Positions 10,209 to 19,554 of a DNA stretch of 64,000 bases are shown one piece after another. Where the stretch lies: NCBI RefSeq assembly GCF_007830125.1, contig NZ_VLLG01000003.1:1440110-1504109 (forward strand), written 5' to 3'. The DNA comes from Chitinophaga japonensis. GTDB lineage: Bacteria > Bacteroidota > Bacteroidia > Chitinophagales > Chitinophagaceae. A model generated the notes under the pieces. The model made no database searches and was not told the DNA's origin. It saw only the letters and a list, made by a program, of their open reading frames with translations. The translations under genes and the position numbers were made by a program. The stretch's first letter is position 1, and every line of letters begins with the position of its first letter.

Positions 10209-13200
10209 ATGCAACTAAAGGGACTGGTTAGACTTTTTGCCGCGGCGTTGATCCTTATATCGCTGTACCAATTGTCCTTTACCTTTTTGGTGCGCAACTA
10301 CGACAAGAAAGTAGCGCAGCAGGCCAAAAACGATGTAACCAAAAAAAATCCTACACCTGAACAGAAATATCCGGACAGTAAGGAGCTGCGGGCTTTTTAC
10401 CAGGATACCCTGAACGACCTCGTTAAGCTGAGAAAACAAGCGATACTGGACAGCGTTGGCAACAAGCAGATTGCCGGTTTCCCCTGGTACGTAACCTACA
10501 CCAAAGCCAAGGAAAGAGAACTGAACCTGGGCCTGGACCTGCAGGGCGGTATGAACGTGGTGCTGGATGTAAGCGTGGAAGACGTGATCCGCGCCCTGAG
10601 CGGCCAGTCTAAAGACCCGGGCTTTAACAAGGCGCTGGAGCTGGCGCGCCAGCGCAAGAAATCCAGCCAGTCCGATTTTGTGACCCTGTTCGGGCAGGCC
10701 TACGAAGAAGTGCAGCCCAACGGCCGCCTGGCTACCATCTTTGCCAATGCCTACCAGAAAGATATTGACTTCAATTCCTCCAACCAGCAGGTGCTCAACG
10801 TGATCCGCCGCGAGGCCAGCGCTGCCATCAGGAATACCTACCTGGTGCTCCAGAAACGTATTGACAAGTTTGGCGTAGCCCAGCCCAATATCAGCCTGGA
10901 CGAGAATAAAGGCATTATTTCCGTGGAACTGGCCGGTGTGGACAACCCGGACCGGGTAAGAAGATACCTGCAGGCCAGCGCCAATCTGGAATTCCGTGAA
11001 ACTTACAAGAACGACCAGAACTTCGTGGTAGGCATCCTGCAGCCGGCCAACGAGGCGCTGAAGAACGCCCTGGGCGGCAGCACGCCGAAAGCAGACACCA
11101 TCGCTCAACAGGCGGAAGCCGCCCCGGCCGATACCGCCAAGGCAGATACTTCCGCCACCGGCAGCCTGGAAAGCTACCTGGCCAAGGACAGTGGAAAAGG
11201 CGGCAAAGCCGATTCCCTGAAGTCCCAGGCTGAGCTGGACCAGGACTTTGCCAAAGCCAACCCGCTGTTTTCGGTACTGCGCCCTTATATCTCGCAGGAC
11301 GGGCAGATCATTCCCGGCCCGGTAGTGGGCGTTATCCTGCCCAAGGATACCGCTACCTTCCACCGTTACCTGCAGATGCCGGCCGTTAAGAGCATTTTGC
11401 CCAAAGACCTGGTATTTGCCTACGGACAGGAAAACAAGGAAGACCGCAACGGCGCCATCGAAGTGTACGCCCTGAAGGTGAACCCGGCCAACCCGGCCCC
11501 CCCGGTAAGCGGCGAAAGGGTAGTGGACGCCCGCCAGGATTATGACCAGAACGGGCAACCCGAGATCAGCATGACCATGGACAACATCGGCGCCCGCGAA
11601 TGGAGAAAGCTCACCGGCGAGCTGGCCCCCACCAACCCGGACGACCGCTCTACCTATAATTATGTAGCCATTGTGCTGGATGATATCGTGTACTCCGCTC
11701 CGTCCATCCTGGGCGAGATATCCGGCGGCCGTTCCTCCATCACCGGCAGCTTTACCGTGGAAGAGGCCAAGGATATGGCCAACATTCTGAAATCCGGTAA
11801 AATGCCCGCTCCCGCGCAGATCGTGCAGGAGCAGATCGTAGGCCCCACCCTGGGTGCGGAGTCTATCGCTGCCGGCGCCAAATCCTTTATCATCTCCTTC
11901 ATCATCATATTCGCCCTGATGCTGGTGTACTACAACACCGCTGGCTGGGTGGCCAACATTGCGCTGATCCTTAACCTGCTGTTCACCGTAGGCATCCTGG
12001 CCTCCCTGGGCGCTACGCTTACCATGCCCGGCATTGCCGGCCTGGTGCTCACCATCGGTATGGCAGTGGATACGAATGTGATCATATTTGAAAGGATCAA
12101 GGATGAGCTGAGCCGGGGCAAAACCTACCAGCAGGCCGTAGAAGACGGCTACAAACGTTCCTACGCCCCCGTGCTGGATGGTCACATCACCTCCCTGCTC
12201 ACCGCCATCATCCTGTTCTACTTCGGTTTGGGCCCGGTACTGGGCTTCGCCACCACCCAGATCATCGGTTTGCTGCTGTCCCTGTTCTGCGGCATCCTGG
12301 TATCCCGGATGGTGACTGACTGGTGGACCAACAAGAAAAGGCACTTCGAGTACTTTACACCGATATCCCGTAAAATATTCAAGCACGCGAACTTTGATTT
12401 CGTAGGCAAAAGAAAGATCGCCTACGTGATCTCCGCCTTCGTGATGATACTGGGCGTTTCCTCCTTCTTCCACGGCTTTAACCACGGCATCGACTTTTCC
12501 GGTGGCCGCAGCTTTACCGTGCGCTTTGAGCAGCCGGTGAATGAAAATGAGGTAAGGGAAGAGCTGAAGAAGGAGTTTGAATCCGAGCCGTATGTAAAGA
12601 CCATCGGCGGCAGCAACAACCAGTTGAGCATCACCACTTCCTATAAGGTGGACGAGCAGAGCATCGCGGTAGACAAGGAAGTGACCCAGAAGCTGTTCCA
12701 GGGACTGAAGAAACATTATGATCCTTCCGTTACCTACGAAGCCTTTGCCTCCCGTTATATTGTAGGGTCACAGACCGTGTCGCCCACCATTTCGGACGAC
12801 CTGCGCGCCGGCGCCGTAAAAGCCACCGTGCTGTCGCTGGTAGTGATCTTCCTGTATATACTGCTGCGCTTCAGCAAATGGCAGTATTCCATCGGCACCA
12901 TCTTCTCCCTGCTGCACGACGTACTGGTAACGCTGGCGGTGTTCTCCTTCCTGAAGGACATTGTGCCCTTTACCCTAGAAATAGACCAGCATTTCATTGC
13001 GGCTATCCTGACGGTAATAGGCTTCTCCATGAACGATACCGTGATCGTGTTTGACCGGATACGCGAGTATTTCCGTGAAAGCAAGGGCGGCAACCGGAAC
13101 ACTATTATCAACCGTGCGATCAATGATACGCTGAGCCGTACCATTATGACCTCGCTCACGGTGTTCCTCACCATCCTGATCCTGTTCATCTTCGGCGGCG

Positions 13201-13376
13201 ACGTGACCCGCGGTTTCGCCTTCGCCATGCTGATCGGTGTGATCATCGGTACTTATTCCTCCATCTTCGTGGCAGCGCCCGTACTGGTGGATTTTGACAG
13301 GCGCAACGAGCTTTCCAACGAAAGCGAGGCCGTACCTGCCAAGAAAGTAGCGGAGCCCGCTACCGCAAAAAAGTAA
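10209..13376 (+). CDS. secDF: Protein translocase subunit SecDF (fused SecD and SecF)
   Basis: The 1055-residue product is a SecD-SecF fusion, the usual form in Bacteroidota. SecD features include LGLDLQGGMNVVLDV early, a large periplasmic P1 domain, and membrane motifs such as AVDTNVIIFERIKDEL. The SecF half begins near FDFVGKRKIAYVISAFVMI and holds HGIDFSGGRSF and SMNDTVIVFDRIREYF. About 12 membrane segments are expected. It uses the proton gradient to help SecYEG-SecA release exported proteins into the periplasm. An Ala/Asp/Lys-rich low-complexity insert (about residues 290-345) lies in P1, and the C-terminus ends in a Lys/Ala-rich tail. Upstream promoter and downstream terminator suggest a single-gene unit. 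Confidence 0.95.
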   Translation: MQLKGLVRLFAAALILISLYQLSFTFLVRNYDKKVAQQAKNDVTKKNPTPEQKYPDSKELRAFYQDTLNDLVKLRKQAILDSVGNKQIAGFPWYVTYTKAKERELNLGLDLQGGMNVVLDVSVEDVIRALSGQSKDPGFNKALELARQRKKSSQSDFVTLFGQAYEEVQPNGRLATIFANAYQKDIDFNSSNQQVLNVIRREASAAIRNTYLVLQKRIDKFGVAQPNISLDENKGIISVELAGVDNPDRVRRYLQASANLEFRETYKNDQNFVVGILQPANEALKNALGGSTPKADTIAQQAEAAPADTAKADTSATGSLESYLAKDSGKGGKADSLKSQAELDQDFAKANPLFSVLRPYISQDGQIIPGPVVGVILPKDTATFHRYLQMPAVKSILPKDLVFAYGQENKEDRNGAIEVYALKVNPANPAPPVSGERVVDARQDYDQNGQPEISMTMDNIGAREWRKLTGELAPTNPDDRSTYNYVAIVLDDIVYSAPSILGEISGGRSSITGSFTVEEAKDMANILKSGKMPAPAQIVQEQIVGPTLGAESIAAGAKSFIISFIIIFALMLVYYNTAGWVANIALILNLLFTVGILASLGATLTMPGIAGLVLTIGMAVDTNVIIFERIKDELSRGKTYQQAVEDGYKRSYAPVLDGHITSLLTAIILFYFGLGPVLGFATTQIIGLLLSLFCGILVSRMVTDWWTNKKRHFEYFTPISRKIFKHANFDFVGKRKIAYVISAFVMILGVSSFFHGFNHGIDFSGGRSFTVRFEQPVNENEVREELKKEFESEPYVKTIGGSNNQLSITTSYKVDEQSIAVDKEVTQKLFQGLKKHYDPSVTYEAFASRYIVGSQTVSPTISDDLRAGAVKATVLSLVVIFLYILLRFSKWQYSIGTIFSLLHDVLVTLAVFSFLKDIVPFTLEIDQHFIAAILTVIGFSMNDTVIVFDRIREYFRESKGGNRNTIINRAINDTLSRTIMTSLTVFLTILILFIFGGDVTRGFAFAMLIGVIIGTYSSIFVAAPVLVDFDRRNELSNESEAVPAKKVAEPATAKK

Positions 13377-13403
13377 CACGGCAACTAAATGTTTGATACC
13401 GGT

Positions 13404-13430
13404 AAAAGTCCGCCTTCCAGGTGGACTTTT
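13404..13430 (+). terminator. Terminator of secDF
   Basis: A 12-bp stem (one G-T pair) with a 3-base loop, flanked by A and T runs, 27 bases after the secDF stop codon. Confidence 0.85.
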
Positions 13431-13517
13431 GCTATTTTAGTCATTTCACCCCCCTTATTGGCAGCCTGGCCCCCGGAAATGTGCCTTTAATTCCCCGGAT
13501 TTCGCCATATTTGGCGC

Positions 13518-14546
13518 ATGCAACCGGTTTTTGAGAAGAAGATCATCTTATACAGCTCCCTGCTGGTAGCCTTGCTGATGAATATTCCCAAGCTGCTGCA
13601 GGTGCGCGGCAACGGTTGGGTGAGCCAGTTCGTGACCTTTAACCTGCCGGAGGTCATTTTCCAGCTCGGTTACAACTTCCTGTTCTGCTGGCTGACGTTT
13701 GAGCTGAACCTGCGCTGGTTTCCCAGGCTGCGGCCCGGGAAGGGCGGGACGGGCTTTGCCGTTTATCCCTTGTGGAATTTCGGGTTGCTCCTGCTCTTTT
13801 CCGCCATTGGCATATTTACGCAACGGCATTTGTTTGCGGACACCTCGCACCTGCCGCTGCGTTTTTACCGCGCCACGTATTTTGCCCGCCTGGGCCTAAG
13901 CCTGGTGCTGGTGATGTTGATGGTGCGCATTATTTACCTGCTGCGGCAGGCGCAGGCCCGGGAGCTGGAAACGGAGCAGCTCAAAAGCCGCTACCTGCGG
14001 TCCGAGCTGGAGCTGATGAAGCAGCACCTGAACCCGCATTTCTTTTTCAATTCCCTGAGCACGCTGTCCGGCATTGTGCGGGAGAACCCGGCACGCGCGC
14101 AGCAGTTCATCAGCCACCTGTCGCGTATTTTCCGGAACCTGCTGCAGGAGCAGCAGCAGTTGATACCGCTGAAGGATGAGCTGCAGCAATTGCACTCCTT
14201 TACAGAGCTGCTGCAGATGCGCTTTGAGGAAGGCATTGTTATAAAGGTGGAGGTGCCGGTGCGCTACCTGGACCGGCAGGTGCCGCATCTTTCCCTGCAA
14301 CTGCTGATAGAGAATGCAGCCAAGCATAACCGCGCTTCCGCCACGCAGCCTTTGCGGGTGGAAGTATTTGTGCAGGACGAGGAGATATGGGTGAGGAACA
14401 ACCTGCAGCCCGTGCATTTCCCGCAGGAATATTCCGGCAAGGGCTTGCTGAACCTCAATGAGCGCTGCCGGATACTGCTGAAGAAAGAGATCACCATTCT
14501 ACGTACGGACCAGCATTTTATTGTAAAAATACCATTACATGCATAG
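13518..14546 (+). CDS. LytS-type sensor histidine kinase
   Basis: The 342-residue protein has about four N-terminal membrane segments, a coiled stretch (RQAQARELETEQLKSRYL), and the His_kinase domain (PF06580 type) with LNPHFFFNSLSTL, whose His is the phosphoacceptor. The ATPase part shows LLIENAAKHN (N box) and SGKGLLNLNERC. It has no separate sensory domain, so the membrane part is probably the sensor. Its last 8 bases overlap the LytTR regulator start, so the two form a translationally coupled two-component pair. Confidence 0.9.
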   Translation: MQPVFEKKIILYSSLLVALLMNIPKLLQVRGNGWVSQFVTFNLPEVIFQLGYNFLFCWLTFELNLRWFPRLRPGKGGTGFAVYPLWNFGLLLLFSAIGIFTQRHLFADTSHLPLRFYRATYFARLGLSLVLVMLMVRIIYLLRQAQARELETEQLKSRYLRSELELMKQHLNPHFFFNSLSTLSGIVRENPARAQQFISHLSRIFRNLLQEQQQLIPLKDELQQLHSFTELLQMRFEEGIVIKVEVPVRYLDRQVPHLSLQLLIENAAKHNRASATQPLRVEVFVQDEEIWVRNNLQPVHFPQEYSGKGLLNLNERCRILLKKEITILRTDQHFIVKIPLHA

Positions 14547-15327
14547 TACGGCGCCGCTGCAGGTGCTGATCATCGAAGACGAGCCGGTAACGGCCAGGAA
14601 CCTGCAGCATATTTTACAGGAAATAGACCCGGCCATTACCGTGGCCGCCATTTTGCCCGGCGTAGCGGAATCCGTAAACTGGCTGCAGCAGCACCCGGCC
14701 GCCTGCCAGTTGATATTCATGGATATCCGCCTCACAGACGGGCTTTCGTTCGAGATATTCGGGCAAACCAGGGTGGAGCAGCCCGTGATCTTTGTGACCG
14801 CCTACAACGATTATGCGCTGCAGGCCTTTAAGGCTAACGGTATCGACTATGTGCTGAAACCTTATGATGCGGAGGAGATCAGCCAGGCCCTGCAGAAGTT
14901 CCGCAGGTTCGCCGGCAATGGCCCGGCTGCCGGCGCCCGGGAGCAGGTATTGCAACTGATGAAGATGCTGCAGCAGGAGCAGCCGGCCTACAAGCAGTCC
15001 TTCCTGGTGCATTTCCGGGAAAAGCTGCTCCCCCTGGAGGCCGCGCAGATCGCCTGGTTCTACACGGCCAATGAAGTGGTGCAGGCCTGCACTTTTGAGC
15101 ACAGGCAGTATACCATTGATTTTACCCTGGAGCAGTTGCAGCAGCAACTGGACCCGCAACTGTTCTTCCGGGCCAACCGGCAATTTATCATCCAGCGCAG
15201 GGCCGTGCAGGAAGTGAACTTTTTCTTTAACGGGCGCCTGCTGGTAAGAACCCTGCCGGAAGCCACGGAGAAGATACTGATCAGCAAAGCCCGTGTGCCC
15301 GCCTTCAAGGCCTGGATGAATAATTAG
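14539..15327 (+). CDS. LytTR-family response regulator
   Basis: The 262-residue regulator has a receiver domain (LIIEDEP acidic pocket, LIFMDIRLTDG with the phosphoacceptor Asp near residue 61, FVTAYNDYAL, YVLKPYD) and a C-terminal LytTR DNA-binding domain (about residues 155-258, with FFRANRQFIIQRRAV). It overlaps the kinase gene by 8 bases and is its partner. Targets are unknown; the sterol-desaturase-family gene starts 103 bases downstream on the same strand and could be one. Confidence 0.92.
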   Translation: MHSTAPLQVLIIEDEPVTARNLQHILQEIDPAITVAAILPGVAESVNWLQQHPAACQLIFMDIRLTDGLSFEIFGQTRVEQPVIFVTAYNDYALQAFKANGIDYVLKPYDAEEISQALQKFRRFAGNGPAAGAREQVLQLMKMLQQEQPAYKQSFLVHFREKLLPLEAAQIAWFYTANEVVQACTFEHRQYTIDFTLEQLQQQLDPQLFFRANRQFIIQRRAVQEVNFFFNGRLLVRTLPEATEKILISKARVPAFKAWMNN

Positions 15328-15430
15328 CGGCTAATGATTTCGCCCCCCAACCTGGCCGCTTCACCCGTTCCCTGCTTTCCCGTCTTCGTATTCCGGTGCA
15401 ATTTGCTGCTGTATTCTTAAATGCACAGTT

Positions 15431-16246
15431 ATGCATAGTACTATCGGACATTACAGGGGAGGCATACTGTTGTTCATCGCCTTCCTGGTCATCGCGGAAA
15501 TGATATGGAGCTGGCGGCGGGATAAAAAGGCGTACCAGTTGAAGGAAACCCTGGCCAATATTGCCATACTGACCGGCTTCCAGCTCTCCAAGTTCCTTTT
15601 TGCCGGCTACCAGCTCACGCTGCTGCATTTCTTTGCCGACCTGGCGCCGGTACATTTGCCATTTAACATATGGGTATTCCTGGCCTGTTTTATCACGGCG
15701 GATTTCCTTTATTATTGGTTTCACCGCGCCTCACACGTATGGAAGCCCTTATGGGCTTTTCACGTGGTGCACCATTCCAGCCCGTTGATGAACCTTACCA
15801 CCGCCTACCGCCTTCACTGGTTCAATGCGCTGGTAAGCCCGCTCTTCTTTATACCTGCGGCGCTCCTGGGCTTTCCACCGGGGCTGATCGTGCTCTCTTA
15901 TGCGCTGAACCTGCTGTACCAGTTTTTCCTGCATACGGAGGCGGTGGGCAAGCTGGGGCCCGTAGAAGGCATTATCGACACGCCTTCCGCCCACCGGGTG
16001 CATCACGGGAGCAACCCGCTTTACATTGATAAGAACTTTGGCGGCGTGCTGATGATCTGGGACCGCCTGTTCCGTACCTACCAGCCGGAGACGGAAAAGG
16101 TCCGGTACGGCATTACAGAGGGTTTTATCAGCCATAACCCTTTTGTGCTGATGCTGTACGGGTTCAAAAAACTGTTCAGGAAAAGATCAGGGGAAGTAAA
16201 GGACGCTTCAGCGGCCGGTTTATCCGCTTCACCCCTGCAGCCATAA
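15431..16246 (+). CDS. Sterol desaturase / fatty acid hydroxylase superfamily membrane protein
   Basis: The 271-residue integral membrane protein carries the histidine-box pattern of di-iron hydroxylases: HRASH, HVVHH, a downstream HTEAVGK, and HRVHH. At least four hydrophobic segments surround them. Such enzymes hydroxylate lipid chains or related lipid substrates using O2; the substrate cannot be inferred here. The Ala/Ser-rich C-terminal tail is unremarkable. Same strand as the LytS/LytTR pair, with no terminator seen between. Confidence 0.85.
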   Translation: MHSTIGHYRGGILLFIAFLVIAEMIWSWRRDKKAYQLKETLANIAILTGFQLSKFLFAGYQLTLLHFFADLAPVHLPFNIWVFLACFITADFLYYWFHRASHVWKPLWAFHVVHHSSPLMNLTTAYRLHWFNALVSPLFFIPAALLGFPPGLIVLSYALNLLYQFFLHTEAVGKLGPVEGIIDTPSAHRVHHGSNPLYIDKNFGGVLMIWDRLFRTYQPETEKVRYGITEGFISHNPFVLMLYGFKKLFRKRSGEVKDASAAGLSASPLQP

Positions 16247-16303
16247 CCTATGGGGGCGTTAAACGGTCCAAGGTAAACAACAAAAAAAACAAATAGTAAC
16301 AAC

Positions 16304-16720
16304 ATGAAAAAGCAACAATTCTTACTACGCATGGCCGGCGGCCTGTTGGTACTGCTGCTGGGCCTTACGCCCATGGCCCTGCGGGCCCAGTCCATGGAAG
16401 ACTTCAAAAATTCCACCCCGGAAGAGCGGGCGCAGATGCAGACGGAATACCTGAAAACCAACCTGGGCCTGGATGAGCAACAGACGCAAAAGGTATCCGG
16501 CATCAACCTGAAATACGCAGAAAAAATGCAGTCCGTGCTACAAGGTTCCGGCGGCCGGTTCGCCAAAATGAAAGCGGCCAAAAGCGTCAACCAGGAGAAG
16601 GACGCGGAGCTGAAGCAGGTGTTCACTTCAGAACAGGCCAAAAAGTATGATGAAATGAAGGCTGAGATGAAGGCTAAAATGAAGGAAGCCATAAAAGAAA
16701 GGAAGGCACAGCGCAGTTAG
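16304..16720 (+). CDS. Exported Spy/CpxP-like helical protein
   Basis: The 138-residue product has a Sec signal peptide ending near MALRAQS and a charged, Lys/Met/Glu-rich helical mature part (TPEERAQMQTEYLKTNLGL... and a Lys/Met-rich tail). Size, signal and composition fit the Spy/CpxP-like periplasmic helical family that binds unfolded protein or senses envelope stress; the LTxxQ motifs are not exact. It ends at a terminator. Confidence 0.6.
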   Translation: MKKQQFLLRMAGGLLVLLLGLTPMALRAQSMEDFKNSTPEERAQMQTEYLKTNLGLDEQQTQKVSGINLKYAEKMQSVLQGSGGRFAKMKAAKSVNQEKDAELKQVFTSEQAKKYDEMKAEMKAKMKEAIKERKAQRS

Positions 16721-16750
16721 TTGAGCTGTTCAGTATATAGGTTAGATCAA

Positions 16751-16781
16751 CCCGTTCCGGTTTCTCCGGGACGGGCTTTTT
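16751..16781 (+). terminator. Terminator after the Spy-like gene
   Basis: 10-bp stem (one G-T pair), 5-base loop and a CTTTTT tail, 30 bases after the stop codon. Confidence 0.85.
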
Positions 16782-16805
16782 GCTTGTATGCCCCGCTGCC
16801 GGCGC

Positions 16806-17141
16806 TCAGGATACCGGTACGGGCTCCTCTTCCGGTACCGGCTCGGATTGGGACATATTTTCCCTCAGCCAGCGGAGGGCGGCCGGGTTGTGCTCCAGGC
16901 CAAAGAAAAGGCGGTTCAATGTAGCAAATTCCTCCGAGAACAGTAGCTGCTGGTAGTCGTCCAGGGTTTGGGCCTGGCCCCGCAGGTTGATCTCCGTGAT
17001 CTTTTCCACGATAGGCCCCGGAATGTGGAAGATGCCGGTTAGCTCCTCCGGCCGGGCATAGTTCAGTATCCTGCCGGTGCAAACCTTGTAGCAGGGCACG
17101 TGAGGACTAAAAGGGAAATCCGTGCATTTGCAGTGTTTCAT
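16806..17141 (-). CDS. Hypothetical protein, Cys-rich N-terminus
   Basis: The 111-residue protein begins MKHCKCTDFPFSPHVPCYKVC, with four Cys in the first 21 residues, a possible metal-binding cluster. A mostly helical region follows and an acidic Pro/Glu tail (SEPVPEEEPVPVS) ends it. No family recognised. It converges on the Spy-like gene and lies 35 bases after the next minus-strand gene, so the two are probably co-transcribed. Confidence 0.5.
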   Translation of the reverse strand: MKHCKCTDFPFSPHVPCYKVCTGRILNYARPEELTGIFHIPGPIVEKITEINLRGQAQTLDDYQQLLFSEEFATLNRLFFGLEHNPAALRWLRENMSQSEPVPEEEPVPVS

Positions 17142-17176
17142 TGGTTGGTAATATTTATTTCGTAGTCTTCAGTCTT

Positions 17177-17599
17177 TTATGGCGTTACCGGTAATATCCA
17201 CAGGAGCAGGTAGGCCAGCATCCAGGCGGCAAACACCATCACCCCGCAAATGAACCAGTTGATCTGCCGCCGGAACCGCAGGTTCACCTGTTCCACGATC
17301 CCGTCCAGGTATACCTTTTTCACAAACAGGCTGGCCAGGTAGCCGCGGGTGACCCGCTGCCCCCAGTACACGGACAGGCAAAGGGATACCCAGCCCAGGA
17401 TATAGATCAGGTAGATAGCCCTGTAAGGACCGCTGGTTTTCAGGTAGTTATTGTCCAGCAGCGCCAGCAGGGAACCGCCGATGATCAGCAGGGACCAGCC
17501 GCTGATCCTGTTGGATTCTTCATGAACGATCCGTAAAGCCTCGGTATGGGAGGGACGGGAAGGCTGCTTGCCAGGGGACCAGGACCGGGGAGGTGCCAT
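17177..17599 (-). CDS. Hypothetical membrane protein, three membrane segments
   Basis: The 140-residue protein has a charged N-terminus, two adjacent hydrophobic stretches (GWSLLIIGGSLLALLD and AIYLIYILGWVSLCLSVY) and a C-terminal one (FICGVMVFAAWMLAYLLLWI). No catalytic or family motif recognised. The intergenic DNA behind it runs divergently to the next plus-strand gene. Confidence 0.5.
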   Translation of the reverse strand: MAPPRSWSPGKQPSRPSHTEALRIVHEESNRISGWSLLIIGGSLLALLDNNYLKTSGPYRAIYLIYILGWVSLCLSVYWGQRVTRGYLASLFVKKVYLDGIVEQVNLRFRRQINWFICGVMVFAAWMLAYLLLWILPVTP

Positions 17600-17670
17600 A
17601 TCATGCTGGTTTTTGGAGTTACCACTGGTGTATATCTGTTATAAATGTAGGCTTTTCCCCCGGAATTTGC

Positions 17671-17678
17671 TATATTTG
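17671..17678 (+). promoter_or_regulatory. -7 promoter element with a ~200-base untranslated leader
   Basis: TATATTTG matches TAnnTTTG exactly. It lies 205 bases before ATG 17883. The leader holds two copies of CTACTTACTA about 57 bases apart and, at 17797 and 17821, two copies of TATTGATCA that also form an inverted repeat. These could be regulator sites or structured leader RNA; I do not recognise a known riboswitch. Confidence 0.4.
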
Positions 17679-17882
17679 CATTTCGCAAACCTACTTACTA
17701 GCTCGGCGAATTGCTGGGCTTTTCTATTTATCTGGGACACCCATTCTACTTACTACCCGATACCTGGAACGGACTGGCATTGCCGGTAAGCTAACCTATT
17801 GATCATTAATATCATAGATATATTGATCAATACAGGCATTTTGTCCCGGGGGACTTATTTACAAATAAAAACAAATCAATAT

Positions 17883-19073
17883 ATGGACCAGCTAAAACTA
17901 AAGTTGCAGGAGTATTACCAGCGTTACCGGCAATTGGATCAACGGGTGAAACCCGGAAAAGAGGAGGTGGGGGACATGGAGAACGATATCCTTTCGCAGT
18001 TCGGACTGCCCGCTTCCAAGCGTTTTGTGCAGATCCTGCATGATTTCGTGAACCATGCCCAGGTAAACGACCACCTGTTGGATTACGTGAGCAAAAAGCT
18101 GCGTTCGGCAGCCCGAACATATTTATTATCACCTGTTATGTCAGACGTTGAAGTGTTGAACCATGCGCGCAACCAGAAAAGGAGCCCGTATGATGTGCTG
18201 CCTGAGCTGGGCTATACCGTGCATGAGTATGCCCTGTTCCTGGTAGGAGAGCTGCTGTACCGCCGCAATATGGCGCCGGTGGATGTGCTGGACGAGCTGA
18301 AGAAAGTACAGCATTTTGACAGTTGGAATGAGCTGTTGCTGCTGAGCAAGATCAGCCATTACACTACCCATGAGCTGTATGCCCGGCTCAAAAAGCAGGA
18401 GCTGCGCTTTGTAGACGATTTTATCCTGCACAGCCGCCGCCAGGAGTCTGCCAAGGCGCCTGCGCAAAGGGCCACCCCGGAGGCACAGGGGTACGTGCCT
18501 AATTATCGCACGATCAGCAAGCTGCAGGTGGAAGATATTGTGTTGGACGAGCATGCGTCTCCCTGCCTGTATGGCAAGATCCGCTCCGGCAACCGCTACA
18601 ACCGCATCAGCATCGGCCTGGAGTTTTCCGAGCTAAACCAGCTCCTGATGAGTAGCGGGGACATGGGCGTGGCTGTCAGCGACCTGATCAAAAAGAAGCT
18701 GGCGAACCCTGCCGCAGAAAAACCCACGGTTATAGATATACGTACGGAGTTTGGCAAGATGCTGCGCCTGGAAAACTGCTTCCTGGAAGTGTACAAGCCC
18801 CAGCACCGGGAAGGCCAGGAATGGATAGAGGACAAGGACAACTTTTATTTCGTGGGCAAGATCCTGACCCGGAAGGAGTTTGAAAAGCGCGCCAAAGAAA
18901 CCGAGATCAAGGAAAAGATCCAGGAATGCCTGGAACTGATAGGCGGCTCCTATGTACATTACCAGCGCCTGCGCCGTTTAGGCATTACCGATGAGGAGGC
19001 CAAGCTGCGGGCCGGTCTGCAGGACGAGCTGCTGTTCAAGCTTTCCTCTTTCCTGCATAAGCTGAAAGATTAA
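17883..19073 (+). CDS. Conserved hypothetical cytoplasmic protein
   Basis: The 396-residue soluble protein has no signal peptide or membrane segment. It is helical at both ends, with a middle segment (residues ~210-330, from LQVEDIVLDEHASPCLYGKI) that looks like a mixed alpha/beta domain, and a charged helical C-terminus (EFEKRAKETEIKEKIQE...). No family recognised. The frame begins at a TTG (17799); ATG 17883 is the first ATG and is preferred. It is preceded by an unusually long leader and followed by a palindrome and a terminator. Confidence 0.6.
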   Translation: MDQLKLKLQEYYQRYRQLDQRVKPGKEEVGDMENDILSQFGLPASKRFVQILHDFVNHAQVNDHLLDYVSKKLRSAARTYLLSPVMSDVEVLNHARNQKRSPYDVLPELGYTVHEYALFLVGELLYRRNMAPVDVLDELKKVQHFDSWNELLLLSKISHYTTHELYARLKKQELRFVDDFILHSRRQESAKAPAQRATPEAQGYVPNYRTISKLQVEDIVLDEHASPCLYGKIRSGNRYNRISIGLEFSELNQLLMSSGDMGVAVSDLIKKKLANPAAEKPTVIDIRTEFGKMLRLENCFLEVYKPQHREGQEWIEDKDNFYFVGKILTRKEFEKRAKETEIKEKIQECLELIGGSYVHYQRLRRLGITDEEAKLRAGLQDELLFKLSSFLHKLKD

Positions 19074-19093
19074 CATAGCCGGTTGACAGCCGG

Positions 19094-19144
19094 CAGACCA
19101 CTGCCTGTTATTGTAGTAATGGTGCAGGAAGCGGCAGCGGTCTG
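19094..19144. repeat. Intergenic imperfect inverted repeat
   Basis: Arms CAGACCACTGCC (19094-19105) and GGCAGCGGTCTG (19133-19144) pair at 11 of 12 positions around a 27-base loop. It lies just 3' of the hypothetical gene and upstream of a second, terminator-like hairpin. Confidence 0.5.
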
Positions 19145-19179
19145 TAGTCTGTAGACTATGGTTATGAACTGTTAAAGTG

Positions 19180-19216
19180 AAAAGGCTGTTTCAGTTCTGA
19201 AGCAGCCTTTTCTTTT
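19180..19216 (+). terminator. Terminator hairpin downstream of the hypothetical gene
   Basis: 13-bp stem (19180-19192 with 19199-19211, one T-G pair), 6-base loop, followed by CTTTT. The remaining bases to 19536 hold no gene. Confidence 0.75.
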
Positions 19217-19441
19217 GTGCCCTGTACAAAGTAAGAGGCCGCCTCCTTACCGAGACGGCCCCTTTGCGCCCTGATTGATGATGCTCTCTTCCCTGTTCCC
19301 GGGACGAGTATACTGTGAAACGAAAAAACTTTTCAGTCTTTCCTTACAAACATAGTATATAAAAATTCCTTATTCGTTAATCTGATGTTAAGCCGCCCCG
19401 TTTTTTTTTAACCGGCAGGTAATTGCCAGCCATTGGCCATT

Positions 19442-19489
19442 AAAAAACAGGGGTTCGTCGGGTGAAACAGCGGATAGCCTGTTTTTTTT
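19442..19489. promoter_or_regulatory. Stem-loop upstream of the receptor gene
   Basis: AAAAAACAGG (19442-19451) pairs perfectly with CCTGTTTTTT (19478-19487) around a 26-base loop and is followed by two more T residues. It could be a terminator protecting the downstream operon or part of its upstream control region; the sequence does not decide. Confidence 0.4.
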
Positions 19490-19554
19490 CCATGACCGCG
19501 AAGGTTCTGTCTTACTTTGTCGTCCAATAAGGTAGCATGTTCAACTATGATACA

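Noticed and set aside
10215..12716. A long minus-strand frame opposite secDF
   Set aside because: Long antisense frames arise from codon bias in GC-rich genes. It has no start context or family, while secDF is certain.
17600..17882. Possible 6S or SRP RNA in the long leader
   Set aside because: I looked for the conserved GNAR-type loop or known RNA motifs and did not find one, so only repeats and a promoter are claimed.
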